Both the position numbers and the translations under genes were made by a program. This document shows, piece by piece, positions 33,213 to 42,054 of a stretch of 43,735 bases of DNA. How positions within the stretch are numbered: the stretch's first letter is position 1; the number at the start of each line of letters is the position of its first letter. The DNA is from Alistipes sp. (lineage in GTDB: Bacteria > Bacteroidota > Bacteroidia > Bacteroidales > Rikenellaceae). Below the pieces are notes generated by a model. That model did no database searches. It had not been told where the DNA came from and was given only the letters and a program-made list of their open reading frames with translations. The stretch spans positions 1-43,735 of the forward strand of contig JAFXIS010000013.1 of NCBI GenBank assembly GCA_017532885.1. Reading direction: 5' to 3'.

Positions 33213-33306
33213 TTATCTTTAATCCCGCTGCGCGGTCTTTTCCTCATCGCGGCTCGGCAAAGTGTGCAAGCACCCTCTGCTCTCGCTCCGCAGCGTCAGT
33301 GCTCTT

Positions 33307-34500
33307 TTATCTCGCATTATATGCCTCCAAGGCCTTGCCGAGAATCAGAAGGGCCCGTTGCAAATCCTCTTTCTTTAGCACATAGGCTATACGCACCTCA
33401 TCCTGTCCTCTGTCCGTTTCCAGATAGAAGCCTTTGGCAGGAGCCAGCATGATGGTCTCACCCTCATACTCAAAATCTGACAGACACCACGCACAGAACT
33501 TGTCACTATCGTCAATAGGCAGGCGTGCAACAGTATAGAATGCACCCATAGGTATAGGCGAATATACACCGGGAATCTTATTCAGCCCGTCAATGAGGCA
33601 GTTACGACGCTCGATATACTCCTCATAAGTATGTATCGCATACTCTCTCGGAGCATCAATCGACGCCTCGGCTATAATCTGGCCGATAAGTGGCGGGCTC
33701 AAACGAGCCTGGCAGAGTTTCATCACTGCATCCCGCACCTTGCGATTTTTGGTAATGAGCGCTCCGATGCGTATTCCGCACTCCGAATAACGCTTCGACA
33801 CCGAGTCAATCAACACAACATTCTGCTCGATACCCTCCAAGTGGCATGCCGAGATATAGGGCGAGCCGGTATAGATAAACTCGCGATAGACCTCATCGGA
33901 GAAGAGAAACAAATCATACTTCTTGACCAAATCGCGTATGCGATTCATCTCCTTACGAGTATAAAGATAGCCCGTAGGGTTATTGGGATTACAGATAAGG
34001 ATTCCTCGCGTGCGTTCGTTAATCAGGGATTCAAACTGCTCAACCTTAGGTAAAGCAAAACCATCTTCGATAGTGGCAGGGACTGTACGAATGACTGCAC
34101 CAGCCGAGATTGCAAATGCCATATAGTTGGCATAGGCCGGCTCGGGTACAATAATCTCATCTCCGGGATTGAGGCACGACATAAAGGCAAACAATACAGC
34201 CTCCGAGCCTCCCGTTGTGATAATGATATCGTCGGGCGAGAGTTTTATCTGATATTGGTCGTAATAACCAACCAACTTCTCCCTAAACGATAGGAACCCG
34301 TCACTGGGACTATACTCCAAGACCTTCAAATCAATATTCTTCAAAGCATCAAGGCCCTCCTGTGGTGTAGGCAGGTCGGGCTGACCGATATTAAGGTGAT
34401 AGACCTTGACTCCTCGTGCTTTGGCAGCATCTGCCAATGGAACTAACTTACGAATCGGCGACGAAGGCATAAGCTCCGCCCTTTGTGAAATTTTAGGCAT
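33307..34500 (-). CDS. PLP-dependent aminotransferase, class I/II
   Basis: A second fold-type I aminotransferase, 397 aa. Motifs: VYHLNIGQPDLPTPQEGLDA, ITTGGSEAVLFAFMSCLNPG, VPEPAYANYMAFAISAG, the PLP-contacting ICNPNNPTGYLYTRKEM, SDEVYREFIYTG, the Lys in LIDSVSKRYSECGIRIGALI, and the terminal Arg region DEVRIAYVLKKEDL. It is closest by eye to the broad aspartate/aromatic aminotransferase group of Bacteroidota. It is a minus-strand gene 68 nt downstream of the WecA-like gene but in an unrelated pathway; a poor -7-like TAACTTTA (34557-34550, minus strand) suggests its own promoter. Substrate is not resolvable from sequence alone. Confidence 0.9.
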   Translation of the reverse strand: MPKISQRAELMPSSPIRKLVPLADAAKARGVKVYHLNIGQPDLPTPQEGLDALKNIDLKVLEYSPSDGFLSFREKLVGYYDQYQIKLSPDDIIITTGGSEAVLFAFMSCLNPGDEIIVPEPAYANYMAFAISAGAVIRTVPATIEDGFALPKVEQFESLINERTRGILICNPNNPTGYLYTRKEMNRIRDLVKKYDLFLFSDEVYREFIYTGSPYISACHLEGIEQNVVLIDSVSKRYSECGIRIGALITKNRKVRDAVMKLCQARLSPPLIGQIIAEASIDAPREYAIHTYEEYIERRNCLIDGLNKIPGVYSPIPMGAFYTVARLPIDDSDKFCAWCLSDFEYEGETIMLAPAKGFYLETDRGQDEVRIAYVLKKEDLQRALLILGKALEAYNAR

Positions 34501-34568
34501 ATCTTATCTATTTAAGAGTCGTTATTATCTAAATACTATACGCAATGCGTAAAGTTACAATATTTTAT

Positions 34569-35735
34569 CTAAATCTTATCATCCAATACTCGTTGTAACC
34601 GCTCCACTAAAGTCCCTCGGCGGCTATTGCCATAGCGTAACATCCTGACGCGCAGAGCGCTAACCCACCAGGAATCGTGATTTAGCATATATCTCATAAC
34701 AAAACATGCTCCCCACACAGCTATCATCCCCGCAACAAGCACCACCCACAATTGTACAGAGGCAGCCACTCCACCCGCAACACTCAGCCACAACACCACA
34801 ACAACCACACCACCCAACGCCACAACGGCAAATGTCGTTGCACGATGGCTAAAGCCCAGCGCGATGAATTGATGATGCAGATGGCGTTTATCGGGACGAA
34901 ACGGATGATGTCCATGAGCCACGCGCACCACCATAACCCTCAAAGTATCACATACCGGCACCGAGAGCACAGCTAAAGCGAAAGCCTCGGCATTTACACC
35001 CATATCGCCACTCCCGACCTGCACGACCCGTAGCGCCAACATCGCGGAAATAAGCCCCAGCACCAAAGAGCCGCCATCTCCCAAGAACATTTTATATTTC
35101 GAGCCATACATATTATGCAAGGCAAATGGCACCAATGCCCCTATCGTCGCAAACGCTATCACAGCATACGCAACATCGCCTCGAACGAGCAAAAACAGCC
35201 CTAAAGCAAACGCTACAAACATCACATACACCGCACAAAGTCCATCCACGCCATCTATGAGATTTATGGCATTTATAATCCCGACGGCAGCGACAAGCGT
35301 CAATGCAAACGACAACATGCGCGGCAGATACCCTACGCCCCATACGCCATGAAGATTATCGACATATACTTCGGCAGAGAGTATCATTAGCAACACAACA
35401 AAAATCTGCAACATGAATTTCCGCCGAGGCTGAAAGTCAAGAATATCATCCCCAACACCCGTATAGAGCATAATCACTAAGGCGATAACTACGGCAACAG
35501 GGATATCCACATCAAATCCATAACACATCGTTACACCTACGCCGAACAATATGCCGCACATCACACCAACACCGCCCAATATCGGAACAGGTTCCTTATT
35601 GAGTTTGCGAGCCGAAGGGTTATCCACAATACGCTTACGCCTTGCAATCTTTACCAAAAACGGATGTATGACCACAACGACCAACATCGCAACCAGCATA
35701 GGCAAAATTACCATATATACTACACTCCAATCCAT
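34569..35735 (-). CDS. WecA/MraY-type polyprenyl-phosphate sugar-1-phosphate transferase
   Basis: Integral membrane transferase (glycosyltransferase family 4) that loads a sugar-1-phosphate, commonly GlcNAc-1-P, on undecaprenyl phosphate to begin a polysaccharide repeat. About ten membrane segments are visible. The conserved cytosolic motifs are KEPVPILGGVGVMCG, GVGDDILDFQPRRK, NAINLIDGVDGLCAVY, MFLGDGGSLVLG and HHPFRPDKRHLHHQF (the HxPxxxDxxHxHH-type signature). The 388 residues match WecA-like proteins with an extra C-terminal tail of about 50 residues. It follows the chain-length gene with a 2-nt gap, so it starts the polymer that Wzz and Wza regulate and export. Confidence 0.93.
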   Translation of the reverse strand: MDWSVVYMVILPMLVAMLVVVVIHPFLVKIARRKRIVDNPSARKLNKEPVPILGGVGVMCGILFGVGVTMCYGFDVDIPVAVVIALVIMLYTGVGDDILDFQPRRKFMLQIFVVLLMILSAEVYVDNLHGVWGVGYLPRMLSFALTLVAAVGIINAINLIDGVDGLCAVYVMFVAFALGLFLLVRGDVAYAVIAFATIGALVPFALHNMYGSKYKMFLGDGGSLVLGLISAMLALRVVQVGSGDMGVNAEAFALAVLSVPVCDTLRVMVVRVAHGHHPFRPDKRHLHHQFIALGFSHRATTFAVVALGGVVVVVLWLSVAGGVAASVQLWVVLVAGMIAVWGACFVMRYMLNHDSWWVSALRVRMLRYGNSRRGTLVERLQRVLDDKI

Positions 35736-35737
35736 AG

Positions 35738-36841
35738 CTATACAATATCTCTATTCGCCCACACCGCAGCATCATCCGCCGGTGTTGAATGCAGCGCCTC
35801 GCGAGGTAACAATCTAAGCAAAGAACTATATCCCGTAATTCGGGCTATTGTCGGTAAAGCCAGAGCCAAAAGTGACCCCAAACAGACTCCGATTAGTGCA
35901 AATATACAAATTATTATCATTCTGCGAGGCTTATCCTTACGAAAAGGTATCGTCACGGGGCTTATAACCGTCAATAGAGGAATCTCCTCCTTGACTTTTA
36001 TTCTTGCCTGCTCCAACTGCATGGCAAGTTCGCTATATATGTTCATTGCTAACGAATATTCGGCATCCAAGCGTTCCAGAGTAGTTTGCGCAACATAGCG
36101 CGTTGTATTTCGATTTGCATCGCGAAATGAGGCTCGCAGAGTCTGTATCTGCTCAAATTTATGCCGGGCCTCATCATAGCGCTCCTGCACAAACTCAAGA
36201 TTCGACTGCACCTTCTCCGTTTTTAGCCGCATGATGTAGCGTTGCAACAAGCCCAATGCCGCTTGTGCCACCTCGGCAGCAAGTAACGGTTCAGGCATAA
36301 GCGCCGAGAGATGAAGATAGCCCCGTCTATCGTCAAGGGTAAGTGTGACACGCTTCTCCAACTCCCTTAAGCAGATGTAATCGGCATGCGACACTATGTC
36401 AATATTTGTGGCATAATCGTTCGGAAGTTGAGGGTTATCGTTCCTCACTTTAGCTCCCCTTAAAAAGTAGTCAAAGAGTGTTACGCGCCCTCCATCCCGC
36501 AGCGAGTAGACCTCGGTTTGCAACAAACTTTTACGAAACGCCACACTCGTAAATATATTTTCATAGATATACGGCGACAGCACGCTCTCCTCCTCTATGC
36601 GAGCCAAATTAATCCCAGCCAATGCAGCTAATGACGAGAGGTTGGATATTTGGGTCGAAGATGAGGTTTGCGGCACAACCTCACACCACGCCCGATACTC
36701 CTTGGGCAGCAACAATGCAACCACGCAACCTACTACCAAAAATAGGAGCGCGACCAACACTATAAACCTACGACAGAGCCACAAACGCCCAACCTGCTCC
36801 ACTAAATCAATCTCTTTTTCGACGGTATAATCCTCTTGCAT
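35738..36841 (-). CDS. Wzz-type polysaccharide chain-length determinant
   Basis: Inner-membrane co-polymerase that sets polysaccharide chain length. The start at 36841 (MQEDYTVEKEIDLVEQVGRL) avoids overlap with the Wza-like gene stop at 36852. Two membrane segments bracket a large periplasmic part: FIVLVALLFLVVGCVVALLL near the N-terminus and MIIICIFALIGVCLGSLLAL near the C-terminus, preceded by the Pro-rich VISPVTIPFRKDKPRR typical of the family. The periplasmic region has long coiled-coil-like helices (EKVQSNLEFVQERYDEARHK). No C-terminal tyrosine kinase is fused. It is 10 nt after the Wza-like gene and 2 nt before the WecA-like gene. Confidence 0.92.
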   Translation of the reverse strand: MQEDYTVEKEIDLVEQVGRLWLCRRFIVLVALLFLVVGCVVALLLPKEYRAWCEVVPQTSSSTQISNLSSLAALAGINLARIEEESVLSPYIYENIFTSVAFRKSLLQTEVYSLRDGGRVTLFDYFLRGAKVRNDNPQLPNDYATNIDIVSHADYICLRELEKRVTLTLDDRRGYLHLSALMPEPLLAAEVAQAALGLLQRYIMRLKTEKVQSNLEFVQERYDEARHKFEQIQTLRASFRDANRNTTRYVAQTTLERLDAEYSLAMNIYSELAMQLEQARIKVKEEIPLLTVISPVTIPFRKDKPRRMIIICIFALIGVCLGSLLALALPTIARITGYSSLLRLLPREALHSTPADDAAVWANRDIV

Positions 36842-36851
36842 ACGCCATATC

Positions 36852-39257
36852 CTATTTTGCAACATTAATTGCCGACATAACAAGTGCCGCAGTAGAAGCC
36901 GACGAAGATGCCAAGCCCAAAATATCGTTCCAGCGAAGTGGCGATACCGGAAGTTTTGAGGGCACGACCACTATGCAGCCGGGGCGAATCTTTGACGATA
37001 AGCCCGACGACACCATACCATTCATATATATCACAAAAGCCCCTCGCCTGCGCGCACGATTATCAAAGCCTCCGGCCGAATCGACATAATATTTCAGGCG
37101 TTTACCCGCGACATATGTCACCGAATTAGGATAGAGCACAGCCCCCATAACCCTCACAGTGCCATTATATTGCGGTATCGAAATCACATCGCCGTCCCGC
37201 AATACGACATCGGCATCACTCCCCGGATAAGCCAACGCCTCGGCAAGGTTTATACCGACCGAATAGACCTCCGACAAATTTATGCCATTCATCCTTAGAG
37301 AATCAGCGCCACCTCTACCCCGTTGCATATCAATAAGTTTCTGAAGCGCATCGCTCTGCATGCGCTCCTCAGCGGTCATCTTACGCAACAGATAAGCGCC
37401 CTCGATAAAAGCGCCCGAAGTTGGATATCCGGCATCAGCCACAACCTCCGAGAGGCGCATATTACGGTGCGACAACGGATAACGCCCTGCAAATGCCACC
37501 TCGCCCTCAACCGTCACGCTACTTTGAGTAATATAGACCGGAGAGCGCCGCACAAAGACCTGATCAAAGGGCCTTAAGCGAAACTCCCCCTCCTTAACCG
37601 ACAATCCACGATTTACATCGACAACAAATATCTCGAACAACTGCTCTTGGGTGCGCAGACTATGGGGACTCTTTATGCGACGCACAACCGTAATATTTGC
37701 CGTCGAGGCGGACTCCCGTAGGCCTCCGGCCGCAACAATCAAATCCTCGACAGTCATATTTTCGGCATAGGGATAGTCACCCGAATGACTCACCGCACCA
37801 AAAATCCCGACCGTAAACTCCTCACGCATATCATCTATCGACGATATGACAAATCTGTCATTCGGGCGCAGCGTAATATCCTCAACCTCTCCCGACATCA
37901 GCCCCTGCAAATCTATGGCAACAACCTCGCGAGTAAAATCGTCCTTCTCACGATATAGAACGGCTCGCGGCATAAAAGCATCCTCGCGTAACCCTTCGGC
38001 GTGGTGGAGGAGTTGCGTTAGCGTCTGCCTATCCTCATCAATGGCATAATACCCCGGCCGCATAACAGCACCCTGCAGCTCAACGCGGTTGGCATAACGA
38101 TTTATGCCACCTCCAACGATTACCGAGTCCCCATCTTCCAACATAAAGGAGCTAAAAGCGGCACTATCCACCGTATGAGATTCACGACGACCTCCCCGAC
38201 GGCGCACCACGCCTACGGTTTGGCGATTGGCATCAGAGGAAAATCCACCGGCATAGCCAATGGCATCCGATAAAGACTCTCCACGCGACAACTCATACCT
38301 CATAGGACGGCGCACATCACCCGAAATTTTCACTACGCACTCATGCGGCTCAACGATTATCAAGTCGCCATCGCGCAAAGGAATATCCTGCCGATTATCG
38401 CCCGACAATATATATTTATAGAGGTCTATCTCCGCAACCTGCTTACCTGAGCGATACAACCCTATCCGTCGCACAGAGCCTATATCACTCACACCTCCCG
38501 CCATGCGCAACGCATCGAAGAGCGTAGACAACGACGGCAAAGCATATGTGCCCGATTCAGACACTTCACCCGCGACATCCACCATTATTGTGCGTATACG
38601 CCCCAACGAGAGCATCATCTCTACATCGCCCGTCGTAAGACCTTCATATACTGCCGACATCGCATTTCGCAATCTGCGCTCCGCCTGCTTGATTGTAAGC
38701 CCCGCAAGCATCACCGGACCTACCTCCGAAACGATAACATACCCGTCGGGTGATAGTTCCATACGCATGGAGGATTGCGAATTGCCCCATAAATCCACGA
38801 TTATCTCATCGCCCGCACCCAAAACATAATTTTCGGGCGTTGCGATATTCATATTCTGCTCAAATCCACCCACTCGATGCCGAAACATTTCGTGCCCGAA
38901 TATTTTCATCGGCTCTTGGTCGGTAGCTAACGAATCCTGCTCAGGATATGCCGCAGACTGATATTCCAACGCTTGAGGCCGACTGCTCGCCGCAACAGAT
39001 ACCTCGCCCGACGATATCGGACTTTGCCCAACGCGACCCGGAATATCACGGTTCTGAATATCACGGCGACGGCTCTGCATATCCGACATAATATTTGCGG
39101 TAGGGATATCGGTAATACCATATTGACGCTTCAGATTCTCAATCTGCGAGGCAGTGAGCGTTCCGCGACGATACGCCTCAATTAACTCATCACGGCTCTG
39201 CGCTCCAACACTAAAGAGGCATGCCGTGAAGAGTATAAGCACAAAAATTCTCTTCAT
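36852..39257 (-). CDS. Wza-like polysaccharide export outer-membrane protein with multiple SLBB domains
   Basis: Exports capsule or exopolysaccharide across the outer membrane. The signal peptide is MKRIFVLILFTACLFSVGA (then QSRDELIEAYRRG). The poly_export domain begins YVLGAGDEIIVDLWGNSQSS (about residue 147). At least four SLBB-like beta-grasp repeats follow (for example VDVAGEVSESGTYALPSL, VKISGDVRRPMRYELSRG, VELQGAVMRPGYYAIDED, VGIFGAVSHSGDYPYAEN, VTVEGEVAFAGRYPLSHR). A C-terminal hydrophobic end (DILGLASSSASTAALVMSA) may anchor it. At 801 aa it is the long Bacteroidota type, not the 380-aa E. coli Wza. A small CTCCG/CGGAG hairpin sits 8 nt upstream of its ATG. Confidence 0.93.
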   Translation of the reverse strand: MKRIFVLILFTACLFSVGAQSRDELIEAYRRGTLTASQIENLKRQYGITDIPTANIMSDMQSRRRDIQNRDIPGRVGQSPISSGEVSVAASSRPQALEYQSAAYPEQDSLATDQEPMKIFGHEMFRHRVGGFEQNMNIATPENYVLGAGDEIIVDLWGNSQSSMRMELSPDGYVIVSEVGPVMLAGLTIKQAERRLRNAMSAVYEGLTTGDVEMMLSLGRIRTIMVDVAGEVSESGTYALPSLSTLFDALRMAGGVSDIGSVRRIGLYRSGKQVAEIDLYKYILSGDNRQDIPLRDGDLIIVEPHECVVKISGDVRRPMRYELSRGESLSDAIGYAGGFSSDANRQTVGVVRRRGGRRESHTVDSAAFSSFMLEDGDSVIVGGGINRYANRVELQGAVMRPGYYAIDEDRQTLTQLLHHAEGLREDAFMPRAVLYREKDDFTREVVAIDLQGLMSGEVEDITLRPNDRFVISSIDDMREEFTVGIFGAVSHSGDYPYAENMTVEDLIVAAGGLRESASTANITVVRRIKSPHSLRTQEQLFEIFVVDVNRGLSVKEGEFRLRPFDQVFVRRSPVYITQSSVTVEGEVAFAGRYPLSHRNMRLSEVVADAGYPTSGAFIEGAYLLRKMTAEERMQSDALQKLIDMQRGRGGADSLRMNGINLSEVYSVGINLAEALAYPGSDADVVLRDGDVISIPQYNGTVRVMGAVLYPNSVTYVAGKRLKYYVDSAGGFDNRARRRGAFVIYMNGMVSSGLSSKIRPGCIVVVPSKLPVSPLRWNDILGLASSSASTAALVMSAINVAK

Positions 39258-39311
39258 CTCTCTTCTCCGTTTCTATGCGGAGTGCAAAAAGCATACCCAT
39301 ATAAGACAAGA

Positions 39312-39344
39312 GTGGGCATATATCTTAAATCGACATACGCCCAC
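39312..39344 (-). terminator. Weak hairpin between the flavin reductase and Wza-like genes
   Basis: On the minus strand GTGGGCGTAT and ATATGCCCAC form a 10-bp stem with one mismatch around a 13-nt loop, followed by TCTTGTCTT. It may end the flavin reductase transcript or belong to the wza-like leader. Confidence 0.4.
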
Positions 39345-39373
39345 CCACGAATTTGCTAAATATAAAATATCTC

Positions 39374-39967
39374 TTATCGCTTCGACTTCTTGTATGGTTT
39401 TTTACGCACCGACCAGCCAAAATGGCCTAAAGCCTTACCCAGCTCAAAGTACTCACCATGGCTATAAGCCAACAATCGCGCACGCTCCAAATCGAGTTTG
39501 CCACTCTCTTTGTCAATCAACGCTTCATCGACCGACACATTCACAACCTCCGCCAAAAACATATCATGCGAACCTAAGGATATAATATCCTTCACACGGC
39601 ACTCTATCGATACGGGCGACTCGGCAATGGTGGGAGCCGCAACCACAGCTGAAGCGATAGGCGTTAGTCCCATCTCTGCAAACTTATTATAATCGCGACC
39701 CGAACGCACACCGCACCAATCCGTAGCACGCGCCAAAGCCGATGTAGTAAGATTTATGACAAACTCGCCCGTGCGCTTAATTATATCATACGAATGACGC
39801 TCCGGACGCACCGAAATATAACACATTGCAGGCTCACTACATATCGTACCGGTCCATGCCACTGTGAGCATATTATACTCTTCGGCTGAAGCTCCACAAC
39901 TCACTAACACCGCCGGCACAGGATATATCATCGTGCCCGGTCGCCAATTCTCTCTATTTATATTCAT
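39374..39967 (-). CDS. Flavin reductase-like protein (FMN-binding split barrel)
   Basis: A 197-residue cytosolic protein of the flavin reductase-like family, which binds FMN on a split beta-barrel and often supplies reduced flavin or acts on small substrates. Visible marks: PVPAVLVSCGASAEEYNMLTVAWTGTICSEPAMCYISVRPERHSY (first 20: about residues 17-36), TGEFVINLTTSALARATDWCG, and SIECRVKDIISLGSHDMFLAEVVNV. The C-terminal tail is basic (VRKKPYKKSKR). A -7 box (TAACTTTG on the minus strand, 39997-39990) is placed immediately upstream, just after the terminator at 40010-40046, so it has its own promoter. Partner and substrate are unknown. Confidence 0.9.
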   Translation of the reverse strand: MNINRENWRPGTMIYPVPAVLVSCGASAEEYNMLTVAWTGTICSEPAMCYISVRPERHSYDIIKRTGEFVINLTTSALARATDWCGVRSGRDYNKFAEMGLTPIASAVVAAPTIAESPVSIECRVKDIISLGSHDMFLAEVVNVSVDEALIDKESGKLDLERARLLAYSHGEYFELGKALGHFGWSVRKKPYKKSKR

Positions 39968-39989
39968 ACCAGATTCTTAAAAACCATCT

Positions 39990-39997
39990 CAAAGTTA
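39990..39997 (-). promoter_or_regulatory. Candidate -7 box for the flavin reductase gene
   Basis: TAACTTTG on the minus strand, 22 nt upstream of the ATG at 39967 and just downstream of a minus-strand terminator. No good TTTG at standard spacing. Confidence 0.5.
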
Positions 39998-40009
39998 GTG
40001 CTTTTTTCG

Positions 40010-40046
40010 AAAAAAACAGTCGCAACATTCCGAAAAACATTGCGAC
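40010..40046 (-). terminator. Rho-independent terminator with no annotated gene upstream
   Basis: Minus strand: GTCGCAA, 14-nt loop, TTGCGAC, TG, then seven Ts (40016-40010). It lies downstream of a minus-strand promoter at 40275-40305. Confidence 0.65.
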
Positions 40047-40086
40047 CAATCAAATACCTAATAACTAACCTACTATTTTACTTAAT

Positions 40087-40155
40087 TTATCCCTCCCAAA
40101 GGGTATAAACCATTTTTTCTAAATCACTCACTGTGTGCCCGCCTTGCCTCACCAT
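40087..40155 (-). CDS. 22-codon candidate micro-ORF
   Basis: Starts ATG at 40155 and ends TAA at 40087; its last 18 residues read GGHTVSDLEKMVYTLWEG. The composition looks protein-like rather than random, but at this length that is weak evidence. It lies inside the candidate small transcript 40010-40268. It could be a translated micro-protein, a regulatory upstream ORF, or the decayed end of a former gene. No family is recognised. Confidence 0.3.
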   Translation of the reverse strand: MVRQGGHTVSDLEKMVYTLWEG

Positions 40156-40274
40156 AGCAACGAAGCATTATATATCGGCAATCCCCACTTTCTCTACATA
40201 GATATCAGATTCCGTGCCACACTTTTATTTTCCAAATAAATCTATCTCTTAATATTAAGTAACTAAATCCGACA

Positions 40275-40305
40275 CAAAGTTAATAAGAAATATTAATAAT
40301 GCAAA
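40275..40305 (-). promoter_or_regulatory. Consensus minus-strand promoter in the aspA upstream gap
   Basis: Minus strand TTTG (40305-40302), 19 nt, TAACTTTG (40282-40275). No gene starts within 100 nt downstream; the predicted transcript runs to the terminator at 40010-40046. Confidence 0.65.
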
Positions 40306-40330
40306 TATTTACCCAATAAAACCCCTATTT

Positions 40331-40350
40331 TATTGCATATATATGCAATA
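40331..40350. promoter_or_regulatory. Perfect 20-bp palindrome, candidate operator
   Basis: TATTGCATATATATGCAATA is its own reverse complement. A further half-site-like TATGCATAT follows directly, and ATGCAAAT is found near 40299. It lies between the minus-strand promoter and the aspA promoter. Confidence 0.55.
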
Positions 40351-40462
40351 TGCATATTCTCACAACAACAGCAACGCATATAAATAGAGCCCACAGGAGT
40401 AGAATAGAACCCGTTTATCTCCCCACCATGCGCGCACTTGATTATTTTTCATAGATTAAAAT

Positions 40463-40493
40463 TTTGAAAAAGAATCGAAAAGAGTTACCTTTA
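40463..40493 (+). promoter_or_regulatory. Promoter of aspA
   Basis: TTTG (40463-40466), 19 nt, TACCTTTA (40486-40493), a one-base departure from TAnnTTTG. The leader to the ATG at 40558 is about 60 nt. Confidence 0.6.
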
Positions 40494-40557
40494 TAGTCGC
40501 ATTTTGTCTTCTAAGAAATAGGACAGAGATTTAATCAACTAAAATATAACAACCTAT

Positions 40558-41982
40558 ATGAGCGATAAAACTACGCGTATCGAGAGCGACCTCATCGGTC
40601 AGATGGAGGTCCCGGCAGATAAATTGTACGGCGTGCAGACTTTGCGTGGAATTGAGAACTTTCCTATCAGCAACTTCCGCCTATGCAACTATCCACTATT
40701 CATTAATGGCCTTGCAATGACAAAATTGGCAGCCGCTGAGGCAAACCATCAGTTAGGATTGCTCACCGACGAGCAGTTCAAGGGTATCTCACAGGCCTGC
40801 TTGGAAATTTTGGAGGGCAAGCACCACGACCAATTCCCCGTAGATATGATTCAGGGAGGTGCAGGTACAACCACCAATATGAACGCCAACGAGGTTATTG
40901 CCAATCGTGGTTTGCAGCTAATGGGCCACGAGGCGGGCGAGTATCAGTATCTCTCACCCAACGACCATGTAAACTGCTCACAATCTACGAACGATGCCTA
41001 TCCTACGGCTATTCATCTCGGACTTTATGCCACACATCTCCGCTTTATGAAGCACTTTGAGGCTCTTATCGCCTCGTTCGACAAGAAGGCTAAGGAGTTT
41101 GCTCACATCCTCAAGATGGGCCGTACGCAGTTGGAGGACGCTGTGCCCATGACTTTGGGGCAGACTTTTGGTGCTTATGCAAATATCTTGCGTGACGAAA
41201 TTCGCAACATCGAGTTCGCTGCCGAGGAGTTGCTCACCGTAAATATGGGTGCTACGGCTATCGGTACAGGTATCTGCTCGGAGCCTGGCTATTCAGAGAA
41301 GTGCATCGCGGCTCTGCGCCAAATTACAGGTTGGGATGTAAAGCTCGCCGGAGATTTGGTTGCAGCGACATCCGACACAACCTCTATGGTAGGATATTCG
41401 CAGGCATTGCGTCGTATCTCGGTTAAGATGAATAAGATTTGTAACGACCTTCGTTTGTTGGCATCAGGTCCTCGTTGTGGTCTGCATGAGTTTGATTTGC
41501 CGGCTCGTCAGCCGGGTTCATCTATCATGCCGGGCAAGGTAAATCCCGTTATTCCGGAGGTTATGAACCAGATTTCATACAAGGTTATCGGTAACGACAT
41601 GTGCGTTGCGATGAGTGCCGAGGCTGCACAGATGGAGCTCAACGCTATGGAGCCCGTTATGGCACAGTGCTGCTTCGAGTCAGCTGAGATTATGATGAAC
41701 GGTTTTGATACATTGCGCATAAATTGCATCGACGGCATCAAGGCTAACGAGGAGATTTGTCAGGGTTATGTTCGCAACAGTATCGGTATTGTTACGGCCC
41801 TCAACCCTATTATCGGTTACAAGAACTCCACAAAGATTGCCAAGAAGGCTTTGGAGACAGGCGGTAGCGTCTACGATTTGGTTATTGAGGAGGGTATCCT
41901 CACCAAAGAGGAGTTGGATACAATCCTCTCGCCCGAAAATATGATTCGCCCCGTAAAGTTGGATATCAAGCCTCGCCGATAA
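40558..41982 (+). CDS. aspA: Aspartate ammonia-lyase
   Basis: Reversibly converts L-aspartate to fumarate and ammonia. In anaerobic Bacteroidota this can feed fumarate respiration. It is a fumarase/aspartase superfamily member of 474 aa with the family signature GSSIMPGKVNPVIPEV (catalytic SS loop, about residue 320), HVNCSQSTNDAYPTAIHL, and GRTQLEDAVPMTLGQ. The run after the signature (SAEAAQMELNAMEPVMAQCCFESAEI, first 20 only counted) and GYVRNSIGIVTALNPIIGYKN match AspA more than fumarase C by memory of E. coli AspA. It has its own promoter, an operator-like palindrome about 210 nt upstream, and a strong terminator. Confidence 0.93.
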   Translation: MSDKTTRIESDLIGQMEVPADKLYGVQTLRGIENFPISNFRLCNYPLFINGLAMTKLAAAEANHQLGLLTDEQFKGISQACLEILEGKHHDQFPVDMIQGGAGTTTNMNANEVIANRGLQLMGHEAGEYQYLSPNDHVNCSQSTNDAYPTAIHLGLYATHLRFMKHFEALIASFDKKAKEFAHILKMGRTQLEDAVPMTLGQTFGAYANILRDEIRNIEFAAEELLTVNMGATAIGTGICSEPGYSEKCIAALRQITGWDVKLAGDLVAATSDTTSMVGYSQALRRISVKMNKICNDLRLLASGPRCGLHEFDLPARQPGSSIMPGKVNPVIPEVMNQISYKVIGNDMCVAMSAEAAQMELNAMEPVMAQCCFESAEIMMNGFDTLRINCIDGIKANEEICQGYVRNSIGIVTALNPIIGYKNSTKIAKKALETGGSVYDLVIEEGILTKEELDTILSPENMIRPVKLDIKPRR

Positions 41983-41999
41983 GATTGTATCTATAACAA

Positions 42000-42038
42000 A
42001 ACAATAAGCCGCTAAGAAATTAGCGGCTTATTGTTTTT
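42000..42038. terminator. Bidirectional terminator between aspA and argF'
   Basis: AACAATAAGCCGCTAA, loop GAAA, TTAGCGGCTTATTGTT: a perfect 16-bp stem with T tracts on both strands, between convergent genes. Confidence 0.92.
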
Positions 42039-42054
42039 ATCACATTACTATCCT

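Larger units (their letters stand above)
40010..40268 (-). ncRNA. Candidate small RNA of about 255 nt
   Basis: Bounded by a consensus promoter (TTTG-N19-TAACTTTG, minus strand, 40305-40275) and by the terminator at 40010-40046. The only ORF of note inside is 22 codons. A hairpin TTTAT-A-CCC / GGG-ATAAA overlaps the end of that ORF (about 40085-40108). No known RNA family is recognised. It may instead be a leader of the flavin reductase gene if the terminator is read through. Confidence 0.4.
39968..40557. other. 590-bp AT-rich gap between flavin reductase and aspA genes
   Basis: No long ORF. It contains, from left: the flavin reductase -7 box; a minus-strand terminator; a 22-codon minus-strand ORF; a consensus minus-strand promoter; a perfect 12-bp palindrome CTTAATATTAAG (40248-40259); a perfect 20-bp palindrome (40331-40350); and the aspA promoter. 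Each is entered separately where supported. Confidence 0.8.

Noticed and set aside
33156..33452. Small plus-strand open frames across the terminator region
   Set aside because: They start inside the terminator hairpin and run through repeats and the antisense of the aminotransferase gene.
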